From assembly GCF_025699255.1 (NCBI RefSeq), contig NZ_JAILWA010000002.1, forward strand, positions 1 to 64,000: a DNA stretch of 64,000 bases, read 5' to 3'. Of the stretch, positions 25,785 through 35,513 are shown piece after piece. The DNA comes from Nitrosopumilus sp. GTDB lineage: Archaea; Thermoproteota; Nitrososphaeria; Nitrososphaerales; Nitrosopumilaceae. Numbering within the stretch: position 1 is the first letter of the stretch; the number at the start of each line of letters is the position of its first letter. Made by a program: the position numbers and the translations under genes. The notes beneath the pieces are model-generated. The model was not told the DNA's origin and ran no database searches. It saw only the letters and a list, made by a program, of their open reading frames with translations.

Positions 25785-27137
25785 CTATTCTCCTAGATAA
25801 TACAATTCAGTTCTTGATTGTTTATTTTTTCCAAGCTTTGTTTGACAATCATAAATACATGGTAAGACTGATTTTTCATATATTGACATAATTTTCTCCT
25901 TATCGACTAAATGATGTTGTACAATACACATACAACTAATATTTTTGATCCTTTCATAATCTAAATCATTTAATCTTTCAAAATCTAATTCTGTAATTTT
26001 ATTTTCCTCAAGATATTTTTCTACATAATCGATGTTAAAAAATGGATCATATCCAAAAATTTCAAAACCTCTATTTTTCATTTCTTTAATTAATTTAAAA
26101 CTTGAAGAATCTCTCATGTCTTCAATATTTGGTTTATATGATAATCCACACACTAAAACTGATTTTTCAAGTCCTTTTTGTTCAAGAATTTGCTCAATTT
26201 TATCTGTGATGTATATTGGCATTTTTAGATTGATTTCTAAGGCATTTTCTATTGTGATAAATTGTTGATTCATTTTTTTAGCAGATTCTAGCAAAAAACG
26301 TGGATCCTTTGGAATACAATGTCCTCCCGCTCCAGCTCCTGGATAATGTGGTAAAAACCCAAAAGGCTTTGTTGCAGCAGCATCAATTACTTGTTTGACG
26401 CTAATTCCTAGTTTATCGCATAAAATTGCTAATTCATTTACTAATGAAATATTTACTAATCTGAAAGCATTTTCAAATGATTTTACAACTTCTGCGATTT
26501 TAGGTTTTTCTACACGAATCAAATTTCCATTATTGACATTTTGATAAATTTTCTCTGCAATTTCAAAACTAATATCATCAGAACAATAAATAACTCTAGG
26601 AATGTTTTCAATTCCCCACTCTTTATTTTGAGGATCAATTCTTTCTGGACAAAAACATAATCCAAAATCATTTCCTATGGAATATCCTCTTGATTCAATA
26701 ATTTTCTCTATTTTTTCAGTAGTTCCAACTTCTATACTACTTTCTAAAATTATTGCATCTCCTTTTTTGGAATATTTAAGAAAGCTTTCGACTGCAGATT
26801 TTACAAAAATATCTGATGATGTGGTTTCTGTAGGAATTGGAGTAGGCACACAAATTATTCCAATTTTGGGATTTGAATCTGTATTTGATTTGTCATCTAA
26901 TTCCAACAATCCTCTTTCTCTAGATTCTAAAAATTCATTCTTCAACAATAATTCAGAATCCATTAATTGATTATTTTGTAATCGTTCAATTCTTTCTGTA
27001 TTCACATCAATTCCGATTACTTTGAATCCGTTTTTTGATAATCTTACTGCTAATGGAAATCCTACATATCCCAATCCATAAATCTCAACAACAAAGTCAT
27101 TTGATTTTATTTTTTCAAATGATTCTTTAAGATTCAT
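25785..27137 (-). CDS. wecC: UDP-N-acetyl-D-mannosaminuronate / nucleotide-sugar dehydrogenase
   Basis: Oxidises UDP-ManNAc (or a related UDP-sugar) twice to the uronic acid using NAD. It has the GLGYVGFPLAVRLSKNGF Rossmann start and the PGAGAGGHCIPKDP active-site segment, in which the usual GGHCIP motif stands with a His, while the catalytic Cys is seen there too. A C-terminal UDP-binding domain has CGLSYKPNIEDMRDS. I chose ATG 27137 over in-frame TTG 27158 because a TTAAAAATT element is about 26 bp upstream; this gives 450 residues. With wecB it makes UDP-ManNAcA; other dehydrogenases of the group act on UDP-GlcNAc, so the substrate is inferred. Confidence 0.88.
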   Translation of the reverse strand: MNLKESFEKIKSNDFVVEIYGLGYVGFPLAVRLSKNGFKVIGIDVNTERIERLQNNQLMDSELLLKNEFLESRERGLLELDDKSNTDSNPKIGIICVPTPIPTETTSSDIFVKSAVESFLKYSKKGDAIILESSIEVGTTEKIEKIIESRGYSIGNDFGLCFCPERIDPQNKEWGIENIPRVIYCSDDISFEIAEKIYQNVNNGNLIRVEKPKIAEVVKSFENAFRLVNISLVNELAILCDKLGISVKQVIDAAATKPFGFLPHYPGAGAGGHCIPKDPRFLLESAKKMNQQFITIENALEINLKMPIYITDKIEQILEQKGLEKSVLVCGLSYKPNIEDMRDSSSFKLIKEMKNRGFEIFGYDPFFNIDYVEKYLEENKITELDFERLNDLDYERIKNISCMCIVQHHLVDKEKIMSIYEKSVLPCIYDCQTKLGKNKQSRTELYYLGE

Positions 27138-27181
27138 ACTGCTGATATTTTTATTCAATTTTTAACTATTTGTATTGTTTG

Positions 27182-28324
27182 TTACTTTGACATTAACTCA
27201 AGATAAATCTCTGATTCTCGTTTTTCTATAATATTTGAATCAAATTCCATTGCTTTTTTTATTCCTTTTTGAGACATTTTTTCTCTTTGTTCAGATTCAT
27301 GAAGTAATTTATTGATATTTTCTGAAAATGACTTTGGATTATTTTCTGAATACATTACAGCATCTCCCAATTCCCCGGCTGAATTATTTTCGCTATATGG
27401 AATTAGTACAGGTAACCCCGATGCCATGGATTCGATAATTGGGATAGGAATTCCCTCTAATTTTGTATCGTATGCTAATGCAAAAATTTCTGCAGATTTG
27501 TAGTAATCTTGAATTTTTTCATTTGGTACTGAACGCATAATGCTGATTTTTTGTTTTAAATCTAGTTTTTCTATTAATTTAGTTAATTTATCATACAATG
27601 CCCCATCTCCAATTATCAAAAGATTGGCATTCACATTTTTCATTGCATGAATAAGACATTGATGGTTTTTTGGTTCAATTAATCTGCCTACTGAAATAAT
27701 CATAGGCGTAGATATATCATTAATTTTTTTACCAGAACTAAATCTTTCAAAATCAATTTTATTGTAAAGAACTTCAGGTTTTTTGATAGTGTGCTTTTTT
27801 ACATATGATTCAATTATTTGATATACAATTGTAATTTTATCTGCATTTTCTAATACAAATGGTTCAATTTTCTTTTCGGTATATTTTAATGCCAAAAATT
27901 TTTTAATACTTTCTTTTTTTGCTATCTTTCTCATGTGATCATATTGAGTATGTAAAGAGAGGAAAAATGGAATTTTTAATTCCTTAGCACATGATGCAGC
28001 ATACCATCCTGATAATAATGAATTGTAACTTCTAATCACATCTGGTTTTAATTCCTTTACTAATTGTAAGATTTTAGAAAGATCTTGATTTCTATTTCTA
28101 TTGCTACTTTTACCAATTGCATGAATTTTTAATTTGGCAGTTCCAACTAGCTTTTTTACTTTTTCTTCTTCAATTTCTATATCTGCTAGAGAAATAATAT
28201 CTATCTCATCAAAAATATTTTTAGGATTAAAGTATCGTTCTTTAATTTCTCCTTTATTATAATAGTCAATTATTGGATCAGATGGAAAAATACAGAGTTT
28301 TTTATTCATAGAAATTTTTTCCAT
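27182..28324 (-). CDS. Glycosyltransferase family 4
   Basis: A 380-residue GT-B enzyme with a SLHTQYDHM acceptor-side segment and a typical GT4 C-terminal region: ISVGRLIEPKNHQCLI (about 212-227), and EGIPIPIIESMASGLPVLIP containing the two conserved Glu of the donor site. It lies 20 bp downstream of the flippase gene and is followed by wecC, so flippase, transferase and dehydrogenase probably form one operon. The start is ATG 28324; ATG 28309 is possible. Confidence 0.88.
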   Translation of the reverse strand: MEKISMNKKLCIFPSDPIIDYYNKGEIKERYFNPKNIFDEIDIISLADIEIEEEKVKKLVGTAKLKIHAIGKSSNRNRNQDLSKILQLVKELKPDVIRSYNSLLSGWYAASCAKELKIPFFLSLHTQYDHMRKIAKKESIKKFLALKYTEKKIEPFVLENADKITIVYQIIESYVKKHTIKKPEVLYNKIDFERFSSGKKINDISTPMIISVGRLIEPKNHQCLIHAMKNVNANLLIIGDGALYDKLTKLIEKLDLKQKISIMRSVPNEKIQDYYKSAEIFALAYDTKLEGIPIPIIESMASGLPVLIPYSENNSAGELGDAVMYSENNPKSFSENINKLLHESEQREKMSQKGIKKAMEFDSNIIEKRESEIYLELMSK

Positions 28325-28344
28325 TTATCATTATTTGCATATTG

Positions 28345-29844
28345 TTACATAAAATTTCTTATAGTTGTAAACGCTGCCTTGAATAACTCTCTTGTTTCTT
28401 TATCAATTGTGCTCATAACTGCAAAATAAAATCCTGCAGAAATTCCTATTAACCCGATTATCTGTGGTGCAAATGATATGGCTTCTGAATTTGAATAATC
28501 TACTAATGTTACCATGTAAAATGTCAAGAATCCCATCAAAATTGAGGCAGCTAAATATTTGGAAATTGCCTTTAATGGGAATGAGAAAGCAAGTATTTTC
28601 TTTGCTAAAATTAGCTTATAGATTGTAAAAGGAATGTTTGTAATTAGTAGAACAAAAGCCCAGATTTGACCAAATTCTACAAATGATATCTCATCGTTCC
28701 AAATAACTAGTGTTAAAACAGTAATTGCTACTAGATATACTGATTTGAAAATAAGATCAATTGTAGGTAATTTGAACAAATTTGAATGAATTAAATCCTT
28801 TTGTGAGAATTTTCCCATTACGTCAACTCTTTCTGTTCCTAAAATAATATTTTGAAATACTACTCCAAATACTAATGATAGACTATACAAAGATAATATT
28901 TGTAAAATAAATTCTGAGGAAACATAATCTGGATTCAGTAAAAATAACAATGGTTTTGCAAGAATTATTGTTCCGACAACAATTGGCAATGTGAATAAAA
29001 CAACCATTTTGATTGATGTAACAATATCTATGCTCTTTCCACCCCCTAGCAATTTTATATACAATGGATATGTGAAACTTAATCCAAATTCTGCCATGGC
29101 TGAAAATACAAATGCAATTTTAAACACCGTAACTTGAACAAATGATGATGTAAGTAAAGTAACTACTAAAATGTCTGATGTAAAAACAACATCTGACATT
29201 CTGTCATACAAAGGAATCCATAATGACTTGATAATTTTTTTAATATTTTTAATTTCAACTTTCTTTTTAATTTCTTTTCTTATCATTGAAGATAACGAAA
29301 TTATCTGAATAATCTGAGAGATAATTAGCACATAGATTACATCTATTAATGAAAAATTACCTAAACCATAAACCATGGCAAATGCAATAATTACTTTAAC
29401 TATTTCAAAAATGAGTGTACCATATGCTTGGAATTCTGGTTTTTTCCCATTTGATATAGCATTAAGTGAATGTATCAAACTTCCAGTAATTACTTGTAAG
29501 GAAGCTACAAGTAAAATTGGAAACAAATTTTCAAATTCATCAATAAAGATTATTGCTGCAGTAAAAAATGCTAAAACTCCTCCTAATGAAAAAATCGATG
29601 TTAAGAATACGCCATATCTAGCAATAGGAAGTTCTCTTGCAGTGTATCTAGTATACCAATAACCTAAACCTAATGCCGGCATTACCCCATAAATCATTAA
29701 AGAACCAATGATACTCCATTCTCCATATTCTACTGAAGATAGATTTCTTGTGATTAGAGTGGTAAATGCCAGTCCTGTAAAAACACTAACTATGGCACTG
29801 ATAAAACGAACCATACCTGAAAATCTTAGTCTAACGTCACTCAT
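28345..29844 (-). CDS. Wzx-like polysaccharide flippase (PST/MATE superfamily)
   Basis: A 499-residue integral membrane protein with about 12-14 hydrophobic helices and few charged loops. It starts with the family-like RFSGMVRFISAIVSVFTGLA helix and a short TRNLSSVEYG loop. It should move a lipid-linked oligosaccharide across the cytoplasmic membrane. It heads a minus-strand group with a GT4 and wecC. On the minus strand the TATA-like TTTAATTTAATG at 29862-29873 lies about 25 bp upstream and overlaps a perfect inverted repeat. Confidence 0.85.
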   Translation of the reverse strand: MSDVRLRFSGMVRFISAIVSVFTGLAFTTLITRNLSSVEYGEWSIIGSLMIYGVMPALGLGYWYTRYTARELPIARYGVFLTSIFSLGGVLAFFTAAIIFIDEFENLFPILLVASLQVITGSLIHSLNAISNGKKPEFQAYGTLIFEIVKVIIAFAMVYGLGNFSLIDVIYVLIISQIIQIISLSSMIRKEIKKKVEIKNIKKIIKSLWIPLYDRMSDVVFTSDILVVTLLTSSFVQVTVFKIAFVFSAMAEFGLSFTYPLYIKLLGGGKSIDIVTSIKMVVLFTLPIVVGTIILAKPLLFLLNPDYVSSEFILQILSLYSLSLVFGVVFQNIILGTERVDVMGKFSQKDLIHSNLFKLPTIDLIFKSVYLVAITVLTLVIWNDEISFVEFGQIWAFVLLITNIPFTIYKLILAKKILAFSFPLKAISKYLAASILMGFLTFYMVTLVDYSNSEAISFAPQIIGLIGISAGFYFAVMSTIDKETRELFKAAFTTIRNFM

Positions 29845-29866
29845 GCGGCTTTCTCTTTCTCATTAA

Positions 29867-29887
29867 ATTAAACAATTACTGTTTAAT
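29867..29887. promoter_or_regulatory. Perfect 8-bp inverted repeat in the flippase promoter
   Basis: ATTAAACA and its exact complement TGTTTAAT flank a 5-bp spacer. The repeat overlaps the TATA-like element of the flippase gene and lies 87 bp upstream of the divergent transferase gene at 29974. It is a candidate operator. Confidence 0.35.
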
Positions 29888-29973
29888 CTCCAAATCAACC
29901 AACATAATTTCTCCAAAAGCTTATTGTTGGATAGCTGAATTTCTTATTATATCAAATAATTTTATTTAGAAAT

Positions 29974-31812
29974 ATGATTAATTCTGGTCCTATCGTTATT
30001 TTTGGAGAAAAATCTGCTGAAAATAACTCGATTTTATATGTAAAAGAAGAAGATTTTCAAATTCTTGCAGGTGAGGAATCCTTTGGAAATCCTCTTGAAT
30101 TCCTGATGGGAATAGAAAAATCAAAAATTAATTCAAAATCTTTTCTCGAAAATTTTCAATTTAGTGATTTTTCGTTATGGTGGTTTATTCACCCATCAGT
30201 TTATCCAAAAATAAAAAAATGCATAAATTTTATAGAAAAATTTGAAGAATTCTTATCTGAAAAAAAACCTTCAAAAATTATAGTTTCTGAAAATTTTTCC
30301 AATATTGATTTGATAGAACAAATCTCACATAAACATAGAATCAAATTAGAAAAGAATTTTTCAACAAATATTAAAAATAAATTTTTTAATAAATTTAAAC
30401 CAACTTTCCAAAATAACCGTTATCAAAAAATCCATTCTAAAAAAACTGAAAAAAGAAAAACAATGTTTCAATCAAAATCAATTCCTGATATACAAAAGAA
30501 AATTATTTTTGCTATTCCAACAATATATCATAGAAAAATCATTGATCATAAAACTGGCGAATCATATTTTGGTGAATATATTCAGCAACCCATTATTGAT
30601 CATGTAATGAAAAATCATAATATTATTGGAATTGATTTTGATTATACTTTTGATGGTGAATTTAATGTATTAGACAATCGACTTAATTCAGAAATTGATT
30701 GGATACCTTCAGAGATGTTATTATCTGATTTACCTACAAAAATTTTAAATGATTTTTTAAATAAATATAACAACTTAATCTCTGAAAAAGAATTTCAGCA
30801 ACTATTTGTATATAGAGAAATTTCATTATGGAGTTCCATCTCTTATACATTCAAAATGATGACTTTTTCATCCTATATTCCATCTTACATTCATTATTTG
30901 ATTTCTCTAGAAAATTATTTTAAAGAACACAAACCAAAAACAATTTTTCTTTCGTATGAAACTGGTCCATATGGATTAGCCATGATTTTAGCTGCTGAAA
31001 AAAATAACATTAAAACAATTGGGGTTGCTCATGGTGCAATTGATAAATTCAATCCAATGTATTCCTATGATCAAATTAGAAACAAGAATTTTCTCCTAGG
31101 ATTTCCTATTCCTGACATAACATTGGTACATGGAGAATTCTCCAAAAATACTATGGTTTCTCAAGGATATCCATCTAATCAAATTTTAGTTTATGGTAAT
31201 CCTACTTTCTTTAATCTACATAAACTCAAAAATTCATTATCTCAAAAAAATTTATTCGAGAAATATAACATTAAAAAAAGTCAAAAAGTAATTCTTTATG
31301 GAACTGAATTTCTTCAGGAAAAATATTCTGCTCAAGGGAAATATAATTACAATTCTTTAATTTGGAAAATTCTTCTTGAGAATTTTGGAAATAACTCAGA
31401 ATACGAATTAATTCTAAAACCACATCCAAATGAAAATATAGAAATTTATAAAAAAATTCTTGATGATTCTTCTGTAAATAATGCAAGAATAATTTCTGAT
31501 GATCTGTTTGAATTAATTCATATTTCTTCAATTGTGATATCTGTATTTTCAAATATTATGACTGATGCCTTATGTTTTGAAAAACCAGTTATTCGTGTTA
31601 CTTTTGATAATATTAAACATACTGTTCCATATGAAAAATTTAATGTTGTTTTAAGTTCAAATCTTAATGAACTATCAAATAATGTTAAAAGAATTTTATC
31701 TGATCAATCTATTATCTCAGATTTACAAAAAAATTTACCTGCATTTCTATTAGAACAAAATAATATTCCTGAAAATAACCCGAATTCTATTATTGATAAA
31801 ATTCTTGATTAA
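29974..31812 (+). CDS. Large GT-B-type surface-polysaccharide transferase (KpsS/CDP-glycerol-transferase-like C-terminal half)
   Basis: A 612-residue protein. The first 170 residues are Lys/Asn-rich and unassigned. From about residue 320 it shows a GT-B-like fold: a GVAHGAIDK segment, ILYGTEFLQEKYS, LILKPHPNENIE (about 468-479) and the ISVFSNIMTDALCFEKPVI donor-site region. This order (KPHP, then S-x-x-x-x-D/E-A) is shared by CDP-glycerol transferases, KpsS-like transferases and sialyl/Kdo transferases. In this neighbourhood a role in transferring a CMP-nonulosonate is attractive but unproven. It is divergent from the flippase gene and overlaps the convergent acetyltransferase by four bases at the stop. 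Confidence 0.68.
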   Translation: MINSGPIVIFGEKSAENNSILYVKEEDFQILAGEESFGNPLEFLMGIEKSKINSKSFLENFQFSDFSLWWFIHPSVYPKIKKCINFIEKFEEFLSEKKPSKIIVSENFSNIDLIEQISHKHRIKLEKNFSTNIKNKFFNKFKPTFQNNRYQKIHSKKTEKRKTMFQSKSIPDIQKKIIFAIPTIYHRKIIDHKTGESYFGEYIQQPIIDHVMKNHNIIGIDFDYTFDGEFNVLDNRLNSEIDWIPSEMLLSDLPTKILNDFLNKYNNLISEKEFQQLFVYREISLWSSISYTFKMMTFSSYIPSYIHYLISLENYFKEHKPKTIFLSYETGPYGLAMILAAEKNNIKTIGVAHGAIDKFNPMYSYDQIRNKNFLLGFPIPDITLVHGEFSKNTMVSQGYPSNQILVYGNPTFFNLHKLKNSLSQKNLFEKYNIKKSQKVILYGTEFLQEKYSAQGKYNYNSLIWKILLENFGNNSEYELILKPHPNENIEIYKKILDDSSVNNARIISDDLFELIHISSIVISVFSNIMTDALCFEKPVIRVTFDNIKHTVPYEKFNVVLSSNLNELSNNVKRILSDQSIISDLQKNLPAFLLEQNNIPENNPNSIIDKILD

Positions 31813-32228
31813 CTAATATCTTTTTCATACCAAAACATTTTCATTTTGAAATTATTTTTTTCAAAAATTTTTTTACTTTCTTCATTTTCAATTTTTACTA
31901 ATGCAATTAGTTTTTTAATACTTTCTTTTTTTGCTTCCTTTTCTACTAATTCTAAAGCTTTTGTAGCAATTCCTTTAGATTGATATTCTTTTTTGATCAT
32001 TATTCCTACATCTTCATTCAAAATTCTAACATATCCAACAGTTTTTTTGTTAAATTTTATCATCCAATGATGAAAATTTTGATTTTTTTCATTTTCAGTT
32101 AGATATGCATAATGCTCATCCTTTTGTATGGGCTTAGTTTGTTTATAGAACATTTGAAAAAACTCATTTCTAAGTTCCAAAATTATATCCCAATTTTCTC
32201 TTTTTACAGGCACTAATTCAATATTCAA
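31809..32228 (-). CDS. GNAT N-acetyltransferase (PseH-like by context)
   Basis: A 139-residue GNAT protein. The acetyl-CoA loop appears as KKEYQSKGIATKAL (about 89-102), followed by LIALVKIENEESKKIFEKNNF (motif B). In pseudaminic-acid pathways PseH acetylates the 4-amino group of the altrose intermediate between PseC and PseG; homologues of both enzymes are encoded within 3.7 kb. Assignment to that step is from context, and GNAT proteins also modify other amino sugars. Confidence 0.78.
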   Translation of the reverse strand: MNIELVPVKRENWDIILELRNEFFQMFYKQTKPIQKDEHYAYLTENEKNQNFHHWMIKFNKKTVGYVRILNEDVGIMIKKEYQSKGIATKALELVEKEAKKESIKKLIALVKIENEESKKIFEKNNFKMKMFWYEKDIS

Positions 32229-32301
32229 TAATTTAAAACAGATTTTGATGTTTTTATTCTTATACTAAAACAAATTATAGGTTGATAATTATTTTAATAG
32301 T

Positions 32302-33303
32302 ATGAAAATTTCGATTAATAAAAAGAGAATTGGTGATGATTCACCTGTTTATTTTATTGCTGAAGCTGGAATAAATCATAACGGTGATTCTAAGATTGCT
32401 AAAAAACTGATTTCTGCAGCAAAAGATTCTAATGCTGACGCTGTTAAATTCCAAACTTTTCGAGCTGATGATATTACAACAACTGATTCAATTTATTATA
32501 AATTATTGAAAAATTTAGAATTAGATGATGATGTTTATTTCGAGCTTTCTGATTTTTCGAAGAGTGAAGGAATTACTTTTCTTTCCACTCCTTTTAGCAA
32601 CAAAGCTGTTGAATTATTGAGTAAAATCAAATTACCTGCATATAAAATAGCTTCTGGAGATCTTACTGATTTCCCTTTGTTGGAAAATATTTCAAAGAAA
32701 AATAAACCAATTATTTTGTCTACTGGAATGGCTAATCTCACAGAAATTAAACAAGCAGTTAAAGTTATAGAAAAAAATAACAATAAAATTATTTTATTAC
32801 ATTCTATTTCTGGATATCCTTACCCAATTAAAGAAGCTAATTTGAAAGCAATTACTACTATTTCAAAAAATTTTGATTATCCTGTAGGTTTTTCTGATAA
32901 TGGAAATAATAATTTAATTCCATTAATGGCGGTTGCATTAGGTGCAAAAATTATTGAAAAACATTTCACACTAAATAAAAAAATGAAAGGCCCAGATCAA
33001 CCAATTTCTGCTACTCCAAATGAATTTGCAAATTTAGTTCAACAAAGTCGTGACTTTGAACGCATGTTGGGTGATGGAATAAAAAAATGTCAAAATAGCG
33101 AAATTTCCACTAGGAAAAATGCTAGGAGAAGTCTTACCGCACTTTCAAATATTTCTAAAGGGGAAAAAATTATGCACGATATGATCGCAATCAAGCGACC
33201 TGCAACGGGAATTGAGCCTAAATATTATTCAAAAATTATTGGAAAATTTGCCAAAAGAAATATCAAATCAGGAAAAACTCTTCATTGGAATGATATTAAA
33301 TGA
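32302..33303 (+). CDS. NeuB/PseI-family nonulosonic acid synthase (metal-ligand variant)
   Basis: NeuB enzymes condense phosphoenolpyruvate with a hexosamine to make a nine-carbon acid. The 333-residue protein has the N-terminal barrel with AEAGINHNGD (about 20-29), the STPFSNKAV and KIASGD segments, EKHFTLNKKMKGPDQ (about 219-233), and a C-terminal SAF/antifreeze-like domain with KRPATGI. Unusually, the SDH motif reads SDN: residue 200 is Asn where Neisseria NeuB has the Mn-ligand His215. The second ligand, H221, is kept at the same 21-residue spacing. Its neighbour pseG suggests pseudaminic-type chemistry. Confidence 0.9.
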   Translation: MKISINKKRIGDDSPVYFIAEAGINHNGDSKIAKKLISAAKDSNADAVKFQTFRADDITTTDSIYYKLLKNLELDDDVYFELSDFSKSEGITFLSTPFSNKAVELLSKIKLPAYKIASGDLTDFPLLENISKKNKPIILSTGMANLTEIKQAVKVIEKNNNKIILLHSISGYPYPIKEANLKAITTISKNFDYPVGFSDNGNNNLIPLMAVALGAKIIEKHFTLNKKMKGPDQPISATPNEFANLVQQSRDFERMLGDGIKKCQNSEISTRKNARRSLTALSNISKGEKIMHDMIAIKRPATGIEPKYYSKIIGKFAKRNIKSGKTLHWNDIK

Positions 33304-33315
33304 TGGTATCCTGTC

Positions 33316-34341
33316 TTGACGTATAACATTCTTTTTAGAACATCAGGGGGAAAATCCAAAGGAAAAGAACTTGGTTTTGGCCATATTTATCGCACAATTA
33401 ACTTGGCAAAAGAATTTTCTAAAGAAAAAATCTTTTTTCTTTTAGAAGATTTTGGAGGAGCGAAAAAAATCATATTAGAAAATGGATATAGAAATATCAC
33501 TACTGTAAAAAAAAGTTACAATTTAGAGCAAGATTATGAGAAAACAATTGATTTTATTAAACAGAATAATATTGACTTAGTGATTTTTGATAAATACAAA
33601 ATTGATAAAAACTATATTAAAAAATTTAAACAATTTGTAAAAACCGTAGTTATCAGTGATCTATCAAATATCAATTATGATTCCCATCTTTTAGTAAATG
33701 GTTTTATAGGTTTTAAAAATCAATTAATTACAAAAAATTCTACAACATTTCTTTTAGGACCAAAATATCAGATTTTAGATCCAAAATTTAAGATTATGAA
33801 AGCTAAAAATCGTTCCAGAAAAAAATTTAAAAAATTATTGATTACTGTTGGAGGCTATGACGAAAATAATATTATTGAATTATTTTTAAAATCTATTTCA
33901 AAAAATATATTATTTTTTGATATTACTTTAGTTCTTGGACCTGCTACTTGTTTAACGAAAAATTTACGTTTAATGAAAAAAAATTTTTCAAATAATATTA
34001 AAATTATTTTGTCTACTAATAATATGAAAAAAGAAATATCAAATTGTGATTTTGGAATATGTAGTGGTGGTCTAACTAGCTATGAATTTGCAACTTTAGG
34101 AAAACCCTTTGCTCTAATCTGTCAAAGTTCTCATCAGATTTTAACTGCACGAGAATGGGAACACCATAAAATTGCTTATAATTTGGGATATCCGAATAAT
34201 AGAATCCATTCAAAAATTAAGATTTTATTAGAAAATCTACTCTCAAATAACATAAATTTACGCACAAAATCTGTAAAATTCTTGGATGGGAAAGGAAGTT
34301 TGAGAGTTTCTCAAAAAATTTATTCACTATTAAAAAATTAA
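33316..34341 (+). CDS. pseG: PseG-like nucleotide-sugar hydrolase
   Basis: PseG removes UDP from UDP-2,4-diacetamido-2,4,6-trideoxy-altrose before the PseI condensation. The 341-residue protein has the signature ELGFGHIYRTINLAKEF (about residues 17-33), whose His is the expected catalytic base, and the donor-site segment ICSGGLTSYEFATLGKP (about 252-268). The start is TTG 33316, 12 bp after the stop of the NeuB gene. The family relates to MurG-type GT-B enzymes, so a transferase role is the main alternative. Confidence 0.82.
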   Translation: MTYNILFRTSGGKSKGKELGFGHIYRTINLAKEFSKEKIFFLLEDFGGAKKIILENGYRNITTVKKSYNLEQDYEKTIDFIKQNNIDLVIFDKYKIDKNYIKKFKQFVKTVVISDLSNINYDSHLLVNGFIGFKNQLITKNSTTFLLGPKYQILDPKFKIMKAKNRSRKKFKKLLITVGGYDENNIIELFLKSISKNILFFDITLVLGPATCLTKNLRLMKKNFSNNIKIILSTNNMKKEISNCDFGICSGGLTSYEFATLGKPFALICQSSHQILTAREWEHHKIAYNLGYPNNRIHSKIKILLENLLSNNINLRTKSVKFLDGKGSLRVSQKIYSLLKN

Positions 34342-35465
34342 TTTTTTCTTAAAACTGTGATAACTCTTTCAATTTGTTTTGTTGTCATTGTTGGAAAAAT
34401 TGGTAGAGATAATACTTGGTCTTTTAGTAAATCCGCATTTGGAAAATCTTTAGAATTGTTTTCGTATTCTTTTTTGTAGAGTGTCATTTTATGTATAGGA
34501 ATATATTGAACACTAGCTCCAATTCCTTTCTTATTTAATTTTTTAAATAATTCATTTCTTGAAATATGATAATCTTTTGTAATTCTTATTGTGTATAAAT
34601 GATAAATGTGATTTCTATTTGGTTTTTTATATGGAGTGATTAAACCTGGAATATTTTTTAATTTTTGATCATATATAGTTGCAATTTTTTCTCTTTTTTT
34701 GTTAATTTCTTTAATTCTTTTTAATTGAGATAATCCTAATGAAGCTCTGATTTCATCCATCCTATAATTATAACCTAAATCGATAATGTCGTATTTCCAT
34801 TCTAAATTTTCTTCTCTTTCAGCAGACGAGATATCCATTCCTTGTGATCTTAAGATTCTAATTCTCCTCAAAAAATTTTTGTCATTTGTTGAAATCGCAC
34901 CTCCTTCACCCGTAGTAATAATTTTTGTTGGATAGAAACTAAAACAACCAGTTTTTCCAATATTTCCACAGCTTACTTTTTTGTAAGTAGACCCAAATGC
35001 ATGCGCACAATCTTCTATAACAATTAAATTATTTTTTTTTGCTATTTTTAGAATTTCATCCATGTCACATGATTGTCCTCCATAATGAACAACAATTACT
35101 GCACAAGTTTTTTTATTGATTTTTTTTTCAATTTCTGATGGTAAAATGTTAAAAGTTAATGGATCTACATCTACTAAGACTGGCTTTGCATTACAATATT
35201 TTACTGCATTTGCAGTAGCTACAAAAGTAAATGTAGGCACAATTACCTCATCACCAGCTTTGATATTTGCTGCACGTAATGACAAATGTAAAGCCTGAGT
35301 TGCACTTCCTACTCCTTGAGCATACTTAGTACCTAAAAAATCACATATTCCCTTCTCAAATTTTTTTAAAAAAGGACCATTAGTCAACCATCTTTGATCT
35401 AATGATCTTAGAACTGCTTTTTTATCTTCATCATTAATCCATGGTAAAAAATATGGAACTTTCAT
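34338..35465 (-). CDS. DegT/DnrJ/EryC1 aminotransferase (PseC/LegC-like)
   Basis: A PLP-dependent enzyme that aminates a 4-keto nucleotide sugar. The 375 residues include VGSATQALHLSLR (PLP phosphate loop, about 51-63), EDCAHAFGS with the PLP-stacking and Asp residues (about 150-158), and CFSFYPTKIITTGEGG with the Schiff-base Lys (about 178-193). I chose ATG 35465 over in-frame TTG 35480 because TTTAAAAT lies about 26 bp upstream. It is the only enzyme of this family in the window, while there are two 4,6-dehydratases, so it may serve both. The gene is separated by 48 bp from the PseB-like gene upstream. Confidence 0.9.
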   Translation of the reverse strand: MKVPYFLPWINDEDKKAVLRSLDQRWLTNGPFLKKFEKGICDFLGTKYAQGVGSATQALHLSLRAANIKAGDEVIVPTFTFVATANAVKYCNAKPVLVDVDPLTFNILPSEIEKKINKKTCAVIVVHYGGQSCDMDEILKIAKKNNLIVIEDCAHAFGSTYKKVSCGNIGKTGCFSFYPTKIITTGEGGAISTNDKNFLRRIRILRSQGMDISSAEREENLEWKYDIIDLGYNYRMDEIRASLGLSQLKRIKEINKKREKIATIYDQKLKNIPGLITPYKKPNRNHIYHLYTIRITKDYHISRNELFKKLNKKGIGASVQYIPIHKMTLYKKEYENNSKDFPNADLLKDQVLSLPIFPTMTTKQIERVITVLRKN

Positions 35466-35513
35466 TATTTTATTTCTCAACGTATGATTTTAAACTTTTA
35501 AGATTTTTGTTTA

